From the NCBI GenBank assembly GCA_002686195.1, contig NZAS01000079.1, positions 1 to 43,584 on the forward strand: a stretch of DNA of 43,584 nucleotides. Direction: 5' to 3'. Position numbers and translations under genes: made by a program. Within the stretch, counting starts at the first letter, position 1. Each line of letters starts with the position of its first letter. Source of the stretch: Candidatus Pacearchaeota archaeon (GTDB lineage Archaea; Nanoarchaeota; Nanoarchaeia; Pacearchaeales; GW2011-AR1). The notes under the pieces are model-generated. The model searched no databases. It saw only the letters and a list, made by a program, of their open reading frames with translations, and was not told where the DNA came from. Below, one piece after another: positions 1 through 8,200 of this stretch.

Positions 1-439
1 CAGCGATACGAACCGTTGGGTTTGAGACAACCTCAAACTCAGGAACGGTCACGCGGTCACCAAAGACACGAGACTCAGGAGCAGCACCATTACTGGATAC
101 AACTACAGCCGCGACATCAATATCACGGTCGTACACCGGCAGAGCACCCTGAGGTAGAGGATCCACGACTAGGGCTTTGCGAGCAACTCCCTGATAATCG
201 AGGTTTCTACGGATTGGGTTAGCCATTGCCTGACCAAGAGCAATCTTGCCCTCTTGTGTCATCAAAGCCTGCTTAATCATCTCATCTCTCTGGCCGTCAT
301 TCAAGCCAGGCGCGGTGGCCTGAGCATTGCTTGATGGCTGAAGATCTTCGATAACCGAAGCATACTTAACTATCTGAGATAGCGCCTCCTGAACATTGGA
401 GGCATTAATTTCACCATGTGTGTTAAATAATGTAGACAT
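1..439 (-). CDS. Major capsid protein (HK97-fold type), N-terminal part only
   Basis: The gene starts at ATG 439-437, seven bases after a near-perfect Shine-Dalgarno (AGGAGGG, 453-447), and runs off the left edge, leaving about 145 residues. The translation begins MSTLFNTHGEINASNVQEAL. It then has a stretch around residues 75-140 containing NPIRRNLDYQGVARK, LPQGALPVYDRDIDV and VPEFEVVSNPTVRI. That arrangement (NPIR..LDY.G..RK, a DxLPQGA..xYxRD strand, VPxFEV.SNP.VR) resembles the N-arm and early P-domain of capsid proteins in large myophages, from memory. The product would form the icosahedral shell, and the N-terminal ~70 helical residues could be a delta-like region removed by the prohead protease encoded upstream (5277-8642). 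Its place at the end of a head gene series, behind a decoration-like gene, fits. The family call is recognition by eye and the C-terminal half is unseen. Confidence 0.72.
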   Translation of the reverse strand, partial: MSTLFNTHGEINASNVQEALSQIVKYASVIEDLQPSSNAQATAPGLNDGQRDEMIKQALMTQEGKIALGQAMANPIRRNLDYQGVARKALVVDPLPQGALPVYDRDIDVAAVVVSSNGAAPESRVFGDRVTVPEFEVVSNPTVRIA

Positions 440-451
440 ATTCTTTCCCTC

Positions 452-1081
452 CTAGAGAAGTGCGTTACCCAAGAACCACACTGCGTGGTACTCTGTAGCT
501 GCGGCTAATCCGACCGCCGTGTTTGTAGTGGAGACAAGTGACGAATCTGTCACTTGTCCAACATAAATACCAAGCTGAATTCCACCGCCCACTGTGGTCA
601 AAAGACCTGCAGCGGTAGCTTCAACAGCCGCATTTACGGTTGACGTTGCAGCGCTAAGTGTATCGGCGGTATCATTAACTCCGTACAACCCAGCCTGCGC
701 CCAAACAGTCACCTTTCCAGAACCACGATTGGTCGCTGGTCCGATAACCACAGCGCCAGCAACATTCGTTGCCTGTCCTGCTGTCTGACCGATTAATGAT
801 CCAAAAAGTGTACCATAACCGCCAGATACTTCGCCACCGTCATCACTGAGTCCGCCTAAGCTTCCTGCTACACGCACCTTGCGTATGAAAGAAACACCTT
901 GTGGCACACCGGCCACAGGGGTGGGTCCAGAAGCAACATCTGCAGCATAACCTTCAGAACCGGGGCCGGTCATTGCGGCAAGCTCAACATATTCGCCGCC
1001 TTCAAGGGCTCCATTATCAGCGTCATCAAGGTCGAACTGCCCAAGAGGTCTTAAACCAGGATTTAATAGTTTTAAAGACAT
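452..1081 (-). CDS. Probable virion decoration/structural protein (209 aa)
   Basis: This 209-residue protein is rich in Gly, Ala, Val and Thr with very few charged residues, as in beta-rich capsid surface or fibre proteins. There is no signal peptide and no cysteine. Its start ATG has a good AAGGAG site. It ends 12 bases before the capsid gene start, so the two are almost certainly co-translated, and a capsid decoration or head-stabilising role is the natural guess. Residues 120-137 (GSGKVTVWAQAGLYGVND) and the last 40 residues align in spacing with the end of the 230-residue protein at 3907-4599 (GSGRVTIHYQRGIYATDQ at 161-178, also ending 40 residues after its LY strand). The two are therefore probably diverged paralogues. 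The function is inferred from composition, location and this similarity; I do not recognise a named family. Confidence 0.55.
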   Translation of the reverse strand: MSLKLLNPGLRPLGQFDLDDADNGALEGGEYVELAAMTGPGSEGYAADVASGPTPVAGVPQGVSFIRKVRVAGSLGGLSDDGGEVSGGYGTLFGSLIGQTAGQATNVAGAVVIGPATNRGSGKVTVWAQAGLYGVNDTADTLSAATSTVNAAVEATAAGLLTTVGGGIQLGIYVGQVTDSSLVSTTNTAVGLAAATEYHAVWFLGNALL

Positions 1082-1112
1082 TTTTTATTCTCCTTATAAA
1101 AATTTTACATTA

Positions 1113-1137
1113 AATATATTCAACCATTGAATATATT
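1113..1137 (-). other. AT-rich hairpin before the 209-aa gene
   Basis: An 11-base perfect inverted repeat (aatatattcaa / ttgaatatatt) with a 3-base loop sits 32 bases before the start at 1081. It has no GC-rich stem, so it is a poor intrinsic terminator. It could be a binding site or an mRNA 5' structure. It lies in the 92-base gap between the 751-residue and 209-residue genes. Confidence 0.4.
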
Positions 1138-1173
1138 GTCTAGGTTTATTCACTAACTTGAAATTTGATTATA

Positions 1174-3429
1174 TTAACTAGTTTTCTTAAGCGAGTTACG
1201 CAACCAAGCGTAATTTGCTCTGTAGTTTCCCGTTGGAGTGCTAAATGCCACATCCTGTGTTTGACGTTGTTGTTCTAATCCGTTTTCAACAAGCCCTCCT
1301 CTGCCAATAGAGTCTAAGACTACTATTGCCTTTGGATGAGCCGAGCTAACTAAATCAGCACCAGTTTCATCATGCACATTGTACAGGGTTTTATAATCAC
1401 CTTTCGGGGTTTCCGATTTTTCGTCGTACAGTCTACCTAGACCTGTAAAATATGATCGGAGATATTGGTCACTATTACTGAGATCTGTTACAGCATCCTT
1501 GTAATAGGCCTTCGAAAAATCATCAGCTTCCTTTAGAAGCCTTGAATTATCATCATTTAAATTGATATTAGTAGATTCGAGAGCTTCTGTAGCTAACTTT
1601 TTAATAGAATTAAATCTTTCTTTTCTGTTCATATTATTTTCCTCAAACATTTCTGAGTTTTTTAGTAAGCCCTCAAGCATTTCCGAAGCATTGGGAAATA
1701 GCTTTCTTCTCTTCTTTATTTGTTTATTTTGTAATTGTCTTTCTCTCCAGGTAAGCCTCTCTTGTCCTCTGGGATCAATGCCTGCTCCGGGTCTTCCTGG
1801 GATGTTTTTGTCTTTACGAATTCTTTTAGTTCTCCACTTTCCAGATCCAGGGCCTATTAGGCCCGACCCTAAGCTGTGATCCAAAATTAACTCGAAAGCT
1901 TCGTTCAGCACTCTTTGTCCGTCTGGAACATCTCGTGCAAAATCTTTAAGATTAAGATGTTGTCCTCCTAAGATTCCAGGGTTTTGATTGGCTGCTTCGT
2001 AAATCACCATATCCGATCCCCTGCTTTCTCGAAGAGTCTTCATAGCCAAACTTACGGCTCCTGCATTGTCTGCTTTCATAGCGTCTACAAAAACATAACG
2101 AATCTTTCCTCCTCCAAAATTATAAGGTCGATCTAGCCTAAGATAAGCATCTTTATTATAGACAAACCTCATAAGTCTTCTCAACGTGGCTTTTAATAAT
2201 TTTCTATCTCCAGACTCTTCAAGCTCTGCCAGCCTGTTATTCATCTCTATCCAATTACCATCTTCTGCTAAATCAGTAATCTCTTTGGTTGTAGGATGAA
2301 TAGTCTTTCTTCCGGGAGAAGCGCCACCATCATCTGGAAGTCCATCCCCATCATTATCGGGGCCAAATATATCATCTCTATATACATATGCTCCACCAGC
2401 GATTGCTGCCATCAAAGCTAAACCCTTATTCCTCCATATTCCTCTTGACATCTTCCAAAGAATAAACTCTCTATTAAGCGGGTTCATAAGCTTTAACCAT
2501 TTTCCGCCTGTTAATACATCAGCTGTTTGCATGATCTTAAGACGCTTTGCGGCGCTTAGTCCATCTAAAACCGTCTGTGTATGTACATCATCCATCTTTT
2601 TCAAAACTGCAACAGCATCATCTACATGCATATCTTCTACGGTTTTAACTGCTTTAGCTATATCTTCAGGCTTTCCGCTCTTTAATCCTTTGGCCAAATC
2701 ATCCGCAACTCTTTTTATCTCCTCTGGAGTCTTGAGAGAGCCTCCGGGGACTCCAGCATCTGGAGGCCTAGGGGTTGGCGTATCTGGAGGCCTCGGAGTG
2801 TCTGGAGGCCTCGGAGTGTCTGGAGGCCTCGGAGTGGGCGTATCTGGAAGCCTTCCTGCCGCACGATACTCATCCATAAGATCGTCTATTGATGTTGCGG
2901 TCGGAGGAGGCGGAGCGCTTGGATTTATTAGTCTGCCTTTCCTCATTTCCTTGATCATATCCTCAGCGACTGCCTTGTTTCCAGAGGATCCCATTGTGGC
3001 TACCATAAAATCCACAGTTTCTTTATTATTAGCGCGTGCGCCAGAAGGTCCGTACAAATGCCTTTGCATTGCCTTTACTAATTCTTCAGCGCAGTCTGCT
3101 GTACAGCCAGTAGCATACCTGCCTCCTGCATCAAGCTCCTTCAAAACCGTCTCGACATCGCCTGACATTCTATTGAATTTAGCAACCATATCCGCTTCAT
3201 CAGAAGCTCCAAGGAGAAGTTTTAAACCAGCCTTTGCTTCATCAGAGAACCTTGCTACATCTGCGCCTGCAAAGGCAGCTCTAGATGCAGCCATAACAGC
3301 ATCATCAATTTTAGGTGCCGCAAACTTTTCAAAGCCAGAACCAACAGAGTCTGCCTTCTTGTTGAAGTTAGACATAGTTTTGAAATATGAATCTAAAGAA
3401 CTATTGTCTGAAACTTTCTTTATTCGCAT
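1174..3429 (-). CDS. Large hypothetical structural-type protein with Pro-repeat, short hydrophobic segment and DxDxDG loop (751 aa)
   Basis: I do not recognise this 751-residue protein. Residues 1-170 are Ala/Lys-rich and helical. Residues 172-226 form a Pro-rich hinge made of PDTPRP and PDTPTPRP units (DNA repeat at 2759-2850). Residues 230-330 are helical again. Residues 336-350 form a short hydrophobic segment (GLALMAAIAGGAYVY) followed at 358-367 by DNDGDGLPDD, a DxDxDG calcium-binding-type loop. Residues 380-751 are charged and helical, with a basic patch near 545-590. Cys109 and Cys113 may form a small disulfide or metal site. The start ATG overlaps the end of the upstream gene by 10 bases, so the two are translationally coupled. 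Lying between decoration-like genes and close to the capsid gene, it is probably a virion or assembly protein. The hydrophobic segment is short for a bilayer-spanning helix and might be buried instead. Confidence 0.5.
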   Translation of the reverse strand: MRIKKVSDNSSLDSYFKTMSNFNKKADSVGSGFEKFAAPKIDDAVMAASRAAFAGADVARFSDEAKAGLKLLLGASDEADMVAKFNRMSGDVETVLKELDAGGRYATGCTADCAEELVKAMQRHLYGPSGARANNKETVDFMVATMGSSGNKAVAEDMIKEMRKGRLINPSAPPPPTATSIDDLMDEYRAAGRLPDTPTPRPPDTPRPPDTPRPPDTPTPRPPDAGVPGGSLKTPEEIKRVADDLAKGLKSGKPEDIAKAVKTVEDMHVDDAVAVLKKMDDVHTQTVLDGLSAAKRLKIMQTADVLTGGKWLKLMNPLNREFILWKMSRGIWRNKGLALMAAIAGGAYVYRDDIFGPDNDGDGLPDDGGASPGRKTIHPTTKEITDLAEDGNWIEMNNRLAELEESGDRKLLKATLRRLMRFVYNKDAYLRLDRPYNFGGGKIRYVFVDAMKADNAGAVSLAMKTLRESRGSDMVIYEAANQNPGILGGQHLNLKDFARDVPDGQRVLNEAFELILDHSLGSGLIGPGSGKWRTKRIRKDKNIPGRPGAGIDPRGQERLTWRERQLQNKQIKKRRKLFPNASEMLEGLLKNSEMFEENNMNRKERFNSIKKLATEALESTNINLNDDNSRLLKEADDFSKAYYKDAVTDLSNSDQYLRSYFTGLGRLYDEKSETPKGDYKTLYNVHDETGADLVSSAHPKAIVVLDSIGRGGLVENGLEQQRQTQDVAFSTPTGNYRANYAWLRNSLKKTS
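2759..2850 (-). repeat. 18/24-bp in-frame tandem repeat coding PDTP(TP)RP units
   Basis: Four units follow each other in the order 24, 18, 18, 24 bases, each starting tctggaggcct on the plus strand, followed by a partial fifth. The 24-base units carry an extra ggcgta. Lengths are multiples of three, so copy-number change keeps the frame and varies the length of the Pro-rich hinge of the 751-residue protein. The GC content is clearly above that of the flanks. Confidence 0.9.
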
Positions 3430-3854
3430 GCTACATCCTGCTCTAGAATTTCGTCTATTGTTCTTTCTATTCTATAAGCTAATTTGACATTGTTTTCTTG
3501 AAGAGCCGCTTCAACCAAGCCTCTTAAGTCGTCAAGAACTTCATTTTGAAGCCCTACGTCATATGTGTCATCTTCAAGATCAAGACTATCTTCTGCAACC
3601 TCATCTGATACTTCATCGAAAGCATTATCGTCCATAGCGCCCAAGGCCGCCCCTGCTCCTTCGGGATCTCCAGGATAAGCATCTTTGACAGCCTTAACCG
3701 TATTTACATCTAATGCAGCTTTTTCAAGCGAATTTATTTTTGCTTGCAGTATTTCAGCTCTTTTTACAGTCTCAATGACTTTCTTTTCAAGCTCTTTAAA
3801 CACTTCACTGTTGTCAAAGTTAGCAAGGTCTTCTTTGCTCCATGAATTAATCAT
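3420..3854 (-). CDS. Hypothetical acidic helical protein (144 aa)
   Basis: This small acidic protein is predicted to be mostly alpha-helical, with an N-terminal coiled-coil-like stretch (residues 13-50), a very acidic middle (about 75-100, many Asp/Glu) and a C-terminal helix. A single Cys is the next-to-last residue. The start is supported by AGGAGATCCAA before ATG 3854-3852. Its stop overlaps the start of the 751-residue gene by 10 bases, which implies coupled translation and perhaps a shared complex. Residues near 111-135 (LVEAALQENNVKLAYRIERT) faintly resemble the recurring helical motif found elsewhere in this block, but too weakly to count. I do not recognise a family; it could be a scaffold accessory or chaperone-like partner. 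Confidence 0.5.
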   Translation of the reverse strand: MINSWSKEDLANFDNSEVFKELEKKVIETVKRAEILQAKINSLEKAALDVNTVKAVKDAYPGDPEGAGAALGAMDDNAFDEVSDEVAEDSLDLEDDTYDVGLQNEVLDDLRGLVEAALQENNVKLAYRIERTIDEILEQDVACE

Positions 3855-3906
3855 TTGGATCTCCTAGAATATATACGTATATCATCACATTTTAAATAAT
3901 TAGTAG

Positions 3907-4599
3907 TTATAATAACATAAACTCTAATGTTCCAATAGACGCAGAAGGAGGCCCTGTACACAGAGCAACGCCCGGATGATTGTCTGTAGGCTGTTCAGAA
4001 GACAGCTTTCCATCTAATCCTATATATAAAGTACAATTAACTGGATAGATTTGAGTCGTGTCAAATTGATCAGTTGCATATATTCCTCGTTGATAATGAA
4101 TAGTTACACGGCCACTTCCAATGGTTGTGTCATCTCCAGGTTTTCCTGCAACTCTATAAATATAATTTACAATAACCCTAAAACTATCAAAGGTTCCGTC
4201 TCCGTCCGAATCATGATTCAATACTGTGCCAGAAGGAACTGTTATAACTCCATTTACAGTATTTAAAACAACAGAAACAGTAGAAGTAAAACTATTTTCA
4301 ATAACATTCGGAAACTCCAAAACTCCTGTAACATCAACCGAACCAACTCTATTCCCATTGCTGTCTATTTCGGATGACTGTGCATCAATAACTATAACCT
4401 CGTCTACTTGAGCTTTTGTAAACGCTGTTGTCCTTACATCATCAATAATGCCTAACGGAGCAGTTCCATCGCTTATGCTTGCAACTATATCATTACCAAT
4501 CAATCCAAGCTGAGCAAACATCCCTGGTTCAAACTCAGCAGTTGGATCAACTGGCAAACTCATCGGAAGAGCATTACCACTATGAATAACCTTCAGCAA
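3907..4599 (-). CDS. Probable virion decoration/structural protein with DxDxDG loop (230 aa)
   Basis: I choose a TTG start at 4599-4597 because a GGGAG site lies six bases upstream and the reading frame has no better-placed ATG. The protein is beta-rich with alternating Val/Ile/Thr strands. The first 60 residues contain GMFAQLGLIGNDIVASISDG and PLGIIDD, which look like a small beta-barrel of the type seen in head fibre and decoration proteins. Residues 130-138 (DSDGDGTFD) match a calcium-binding DxDxDG loop. The C-terminal 70 residues share a pattern with the 209-residue protein at 452-1081, suggesting duplication. It follows a terminator hairpin (4625-4655), so it may begin a separately expressed decoration/capsid unit. 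Function is inferred from composition and position. Confidence 0.52.
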   Translation of the reverse strand: MLKVIHSGNALPMSLPVDPTAEFEPGMFAQLGLIGNDIVASISDGTAPLGIIDDVRTTAFTKAQVDEVIVIDAQSSEIDSNGNRVGSVDVTGVLEFPNVIENSFTSTVSVVLNTVNGVITVPSGTVLNHDSDGDGTFDSFRVIVNYIYRVAGKPGDDTTIGSGRVTIHYQRGIYATDQFDTTQIYPVNCTLYIGLDGKLSSEQPTDNHPGVALCTGPPSASIGTLEFMLL

Positions 4600-4624
4600 T
4601 CTTATCTCCCTAAGTAAAAATATT

Positions 4625-4655
4625 AAAAGGGAAGGAAAAAGCTTCCCTCCCTTTT
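4625..4655 (-). terminator. Intrinsic terminator-like hairpin after the 201-aa gene
   Basis: A 13-base-pair stem (aaaagggaaggaa / ttccctccctttt on the plus strand, one non-Watson-Crick position) encloses a 5-base loop. The minus-strand transcript continues TTTTAATATTTTT, a usable U-rich tail. The plus-strand side also has TTTTATTTT, so it could work in both directions. It lies between genes ending at 4681 and starting at 4599. Confidence 0.75.
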
Positions 4656-4656
4656 A

Positions 4657-4676
4657 TTTTACTATTAATAGTAAAA
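4657..4676. other. Perfect 20-bp palindrome
   Basis: The 20 bases ttttactattaatagtaaaa are a perfect inverted repeat without a loop, five bases before the stop codon end of the 201-residue gene and directly adjoining the terminator hairpin. A spacer-less palindrome suits a dimeric DNA-binding protein better than an RNA hairpin. No operator family is recognised. Confidence 0.45.
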
Positions 4677-4680
4677 ATTT

Positions 4681-5265
4681 TTAACTGCTGATTTTCCTAA
4701 TCGTGGCTTTAACCATGTCTGCAGCAAAGCCATCTCCACTATTTTGGAAGTCAGAAGCCATCTTATTAAGGACAGAAGCTATGTTTGATTTGCGACTTGC
4801 CTCCTTAGTAAGATCTTCTCTAATACTAAAGGCAGTAGCTTCTACAACATCTGCTGCAAATCCTTCATTTTTATTACGCAAACTGGCAGCAATCTTGCCT
4901 AGTCCGCTCATGATATAATGACCCAACGGATCATTAGAAGGTCTTGCTTTTGTCTTTCTTCTAGATTTACTAGTCTTCCTAGACCTATTAGTCTTCATAG
5001 AAGCTTCTTTTTTACTATCTTCATCATCATCTGCATAATCAGCATAATCGGCCATATCTTGCACTTGACTCTCCAAGTCAGCTACACTATCAGATTCTGC
5101 ATTATCAGATTCATCTTCAGCGTTAGAAACCAGCAAATCTTTTAGAACATCATCAGTTACGTTGCCTCCGCTGTCTTGAGCTGTTTTTACTATATTTTGA
5201 TTATTGCTCAAGAGTCTGTTAAACTCTTGAGCAATATTATCACCATTACGTCTAATGCTATACAT
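4681..5265 (-). CDS. Hypothetical protein with duplicated FAAD helical motif
   Basis: A GTG at 5286 is in frame, but AGGAGA followed by seven bases points to the ATG at 5265-5263, which also avoids overlap with the upstream stop at 5277. The protein then has about 194 residues. Its middle is acidic (DADYADYADDDED-type run), followed by a very basic RSRKTSKSRRKTK stretch. The C-terminal third carries two copies of one helical motif: IAASLRNKNEGFAADVVEAT and MASDFQNSGDGFAADMVKAT, 44 residues apart. These resemble the motif I find in four other proteins of this block. The acidic/basic composition recalls internal head or scaffold-associated proteins. It lies directly downstream of the protease/scaffold gene, which supports a head-assembly role. 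No family is recognised. Confidence 0.55.
   Translation of the reverse strand: MYSIRRNGDNIAQEFNRLLSNNQNIVKTAQDSGGNVTDDVLKDLLVSNAEDESDNAESDSVADLESQVQDMADYADYADDDEDSKKEASMKTNRSRKTSKSRRKTKARPSNDPLGHYIMSGLGKIAASLRNKNEGFAADVVEATAFSIREDLTKEASRKSNIASVLNKMASDFQNSGDGFAADMVKATIRKISS
4699..4902 (-). repeat. Two in-protein copies of a helical FAAD motif
   Basis: Copies are at 4831-4902 and 4699-4770 on the minus strand, encoding 24-residue segments centred on GFAADVV and GFAADMV. Sequence between them is unrelated (SIREDLTKEASRKS). They belong to the wider motif set described in the findings. Confidence 0.7.
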
Positions 5266-5276
5266 TATATTTTCTC

Positions 5277-8200
5277 CTATTCCCACATGGATGCTAAGGC
5301 ACCAGCCGACATCAATGTTGTGTTAGAGACAGGTTGAGAACCAGAATCGGACTCTACCCCAATGTTTAAACCGCCAAGGTCTGAAGCAATCTTAGTGTTT
5401 CTGACCGTGCGAGCATTACCAATGCTTCTCTTAAATGCTTCGAAAGCATTATTATCAAAAGACATTATCTCATCAACTTGGTTATCTAATGCAGTTTTGG
5501 TAGTAGACAAAAGTCCTTTTCTTTGCATTTCCAATCCAACATCATAGGCTCTGCGTAACTTAACTCTATAGCCCTCTCTTTCCTCATCTGCCTTCTTTGT
5601 TGCAATCTGAGTATTTAAAGATTCTTTTACAGCATTTGTCGCACGAGCTCTTGTAGACACGGGCTCTGCAGAAGCAGTTTTCACCGTTGCAGACTGCTTT
5701 TCAGTCTTTCTGTTAGAGGCACTTTGAGCAACAGATCTTTCAGCATTTCTCAACATTGCTGCTCTACTATTTGCGCGATCTTTTAGAATACGATCCTCTG
5801 CTTGCTTCAGAATTGAGTTGCGGCGGCCTCGTCTAAGGTTCATAGCTTCTGTTACCAGGCTATCAACAGCATCATCATCAGCTTCGTTTGCAACGCCCTG
5901 ATCATTAGCTTCGCTCTCATCAAAGGCTGCATCATCAGCTGCATCATCTTCGACATAATCAACAACCTCATTTGTTTCGCCTCCTGACTGAGCAGTTTTT
6001 GCAAGACCTACGAGAGCCTTTGTTTCGCCTGTGATTTGATCTGCATCTCTCAAGGCAGAACCGGCAAGCTTAACAAACTCTCTTCGCTGGGAATGAGAAA
6101 GCTTAGACATATTATCATATGTTTCTGCAACCATAGATAGTTCATCAGCAGAATCATCTAACTTACGATAAGCCCTCTTTAGGTTGGTGATTATGTGATT
6201 AGAGAGAGCTTCAAGCCCGCCCTCTTCCGCTCCAACTTCCTCTCCTGGTCCGCCCTTATCCTTTCCGGTAAAGACGTTTACATCAACATCTGCAAGTCTA
6301 TCGTCTTGCAATTGAGCCACTAGGTCTCTGACTTCATCAAGAAGCTGTTCAATTTCTGCAAGTCTATTATCAATAGCCTCTCCAGGCTCCTCCTCTGCGC
6401 CTTCCTCACCTTCTGCGCCTTCCTCATCCAGCGGTGGCAATCCACCTTCTTCATCTAATGGTGGCAGCTCAGGCAATCCACCTTCTGCGCCCGCCGGAGG
6501 TCCAGCTTCTGCACCCGCTGGAGCATCCAGAGGAGGAAGAGGAGGGAGTGCGTCAGGGGCTTCCTGTGCAGACTTTAAAAGATTAGAAACGTTATTTAAT
6601 CCAAAAGATCTAATCTGATCGCAAACTTCTTTGCCATATTCCTTACTCTTGAGCCAGTTCCAATTATTTCTTAGCTCTGGGCCAAAAATATCTCCAGCAG
6701 TAGCCGCTATAACTCGCTTGCTTCCTGAAAAAACTTCAAAAAGACTTCTGTTATGATCAACAGAACCATTTGAGTTACGACGAACGCTAAAGCGAGTACT
6801 TAAAGCTGGCCCGCTATAGGCCTGCTTTCTTAGGCCTCTGTTTGCATAAGAAGCTCTATGTAAATTCTCTTTTGCTTGAGAATCTCCAGGGAACATTCCT
6901 GACGTTCCGCCCATGTTTCCGGTTTGAAGCATGTGCTTATCTTGATTGTCTCGAACGTTTTTGTAATCTTCGTTCTTATATGTATTTGGCTCAACGCCAT
7001 CGGCTCCGCCCTGCATATAGGCCAATCTCTGCAACCTTCTTTCTTCAAGCTTGGCTCTGCTAAGCTTTTCCTTAGACTCTTTGTCTCCAGGGAACATGCC
7101 GTTATCGCCGCCCATGCCCTTGTCCTGTTGCATTTGCTTATCTTTATTAAAATCAAAGGTTTCACCCTTGTACGTATTTGGCTCTGCGCCATCAGATCCA
7201 CCTTGCATATATGCTACACGACGGCGAAGCTCTGCTCTTTTTCTTAATCTTGACTCATTCATGATATCCTCCACTATTGAATTTATTGAAAAGTCGTCCA
7301 CATAATCGCTATCATTGCCATTATTAGCTAATTTAATATTACGATTAGTGTTGTCCGTAGCAAGCTCCGTCAAAACTTCGCCGCCTGACGGAGATGGAAA
7401 GAGATCATCTTCCGGTGGAAAACCTTCTCTTTGTTCGGTTTGTCCACCACCTGCTAACCCCATCCTAGTACTTCCGCTCAACTCAGGTACATCTCCTGGC
7501 AGTCTAGAACCTTCTACATTTTCACCTGTAGTAAATTCTGTTCTAGGAGCTGGACCAACACCTGGTTTAGTTGTTACATTTAACTTGTTAATCAAACTGT
7601 TTATTACACTTTTAACATCATCGGTTACGCTTGGGTCTCCCAAAACATTTGTAGCCTCTGATACTGCAGACAAAGTTTCTGCTATATTTCTATCTCTTTC
7701 TGAATTATCGGTAAAGCCGCCAGCAGCTTTGAATAATCCATTGTTTTTTAAAAATCCTCTTACGATATTTCTTCTCTCATCTACCGAGCAACCGCCCTCT
7801 CCGCAGGCGGTTTTCATAATTCCTTCTAAGTGCTCTGCCTGTTTTAGGTTTAAGCCTCCAAGCATTCGATCTACATTGTCAACACCATAATTTATAAATT
7901 CATTCGAATATTCCTGAAGAGACGCTATACACTTTAAGAGTATAGCTCCTGGCTCAGCAGGCTGAACAACAAGGCTGTATTCTATTGGCTTTAATCCAAC
8001 ATTAACCTCCCCATGTGCTGTCTTGTTCATTATATGATTACAATATTCGTCTTGCGTTGTAGCTCGATTTCCACACTCAGAACAGATGGAGGTCTCAACT
8101 GCGGTACCCATTGACCCGTATCTTACAAGACCTGTCTCGACTTTTCTTGCCAACTCTGGATAATTAACCTTATCTAAAGCGCATAGCCCTACAATTTGTT

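Noticed and set aside
2759..2850. CRISPR-like array
   Set aside because: Repeats are adjacent, in-frame and without spacers, so they are coding repeats.
2531..3487. Long plus-strand open frame (318 aa) opposite the 751-aa gene
   Set aside because: It is antisense to a coding gene with ribosome binding site and shows Ser/Leu/Pro-rich shadow composition; no ribosome binding site was seen. Similar plus-strand frames at 7315-7890 and 28222-28803 were rejected for the same reason.
5266..5286. GTG start for the protein downstream of the protease gene
   Set aside because: It would overlap the upstream stop codon; the ATG at 5265 has the spaced AGGAGA site.
6830..7201. Alternative minus-strand frame inside the protease/scaffold repeats (123 aa)
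   Set aside because: It is a frame-shifted shadow produced by the tandem repeat, with no ribosome binding site.
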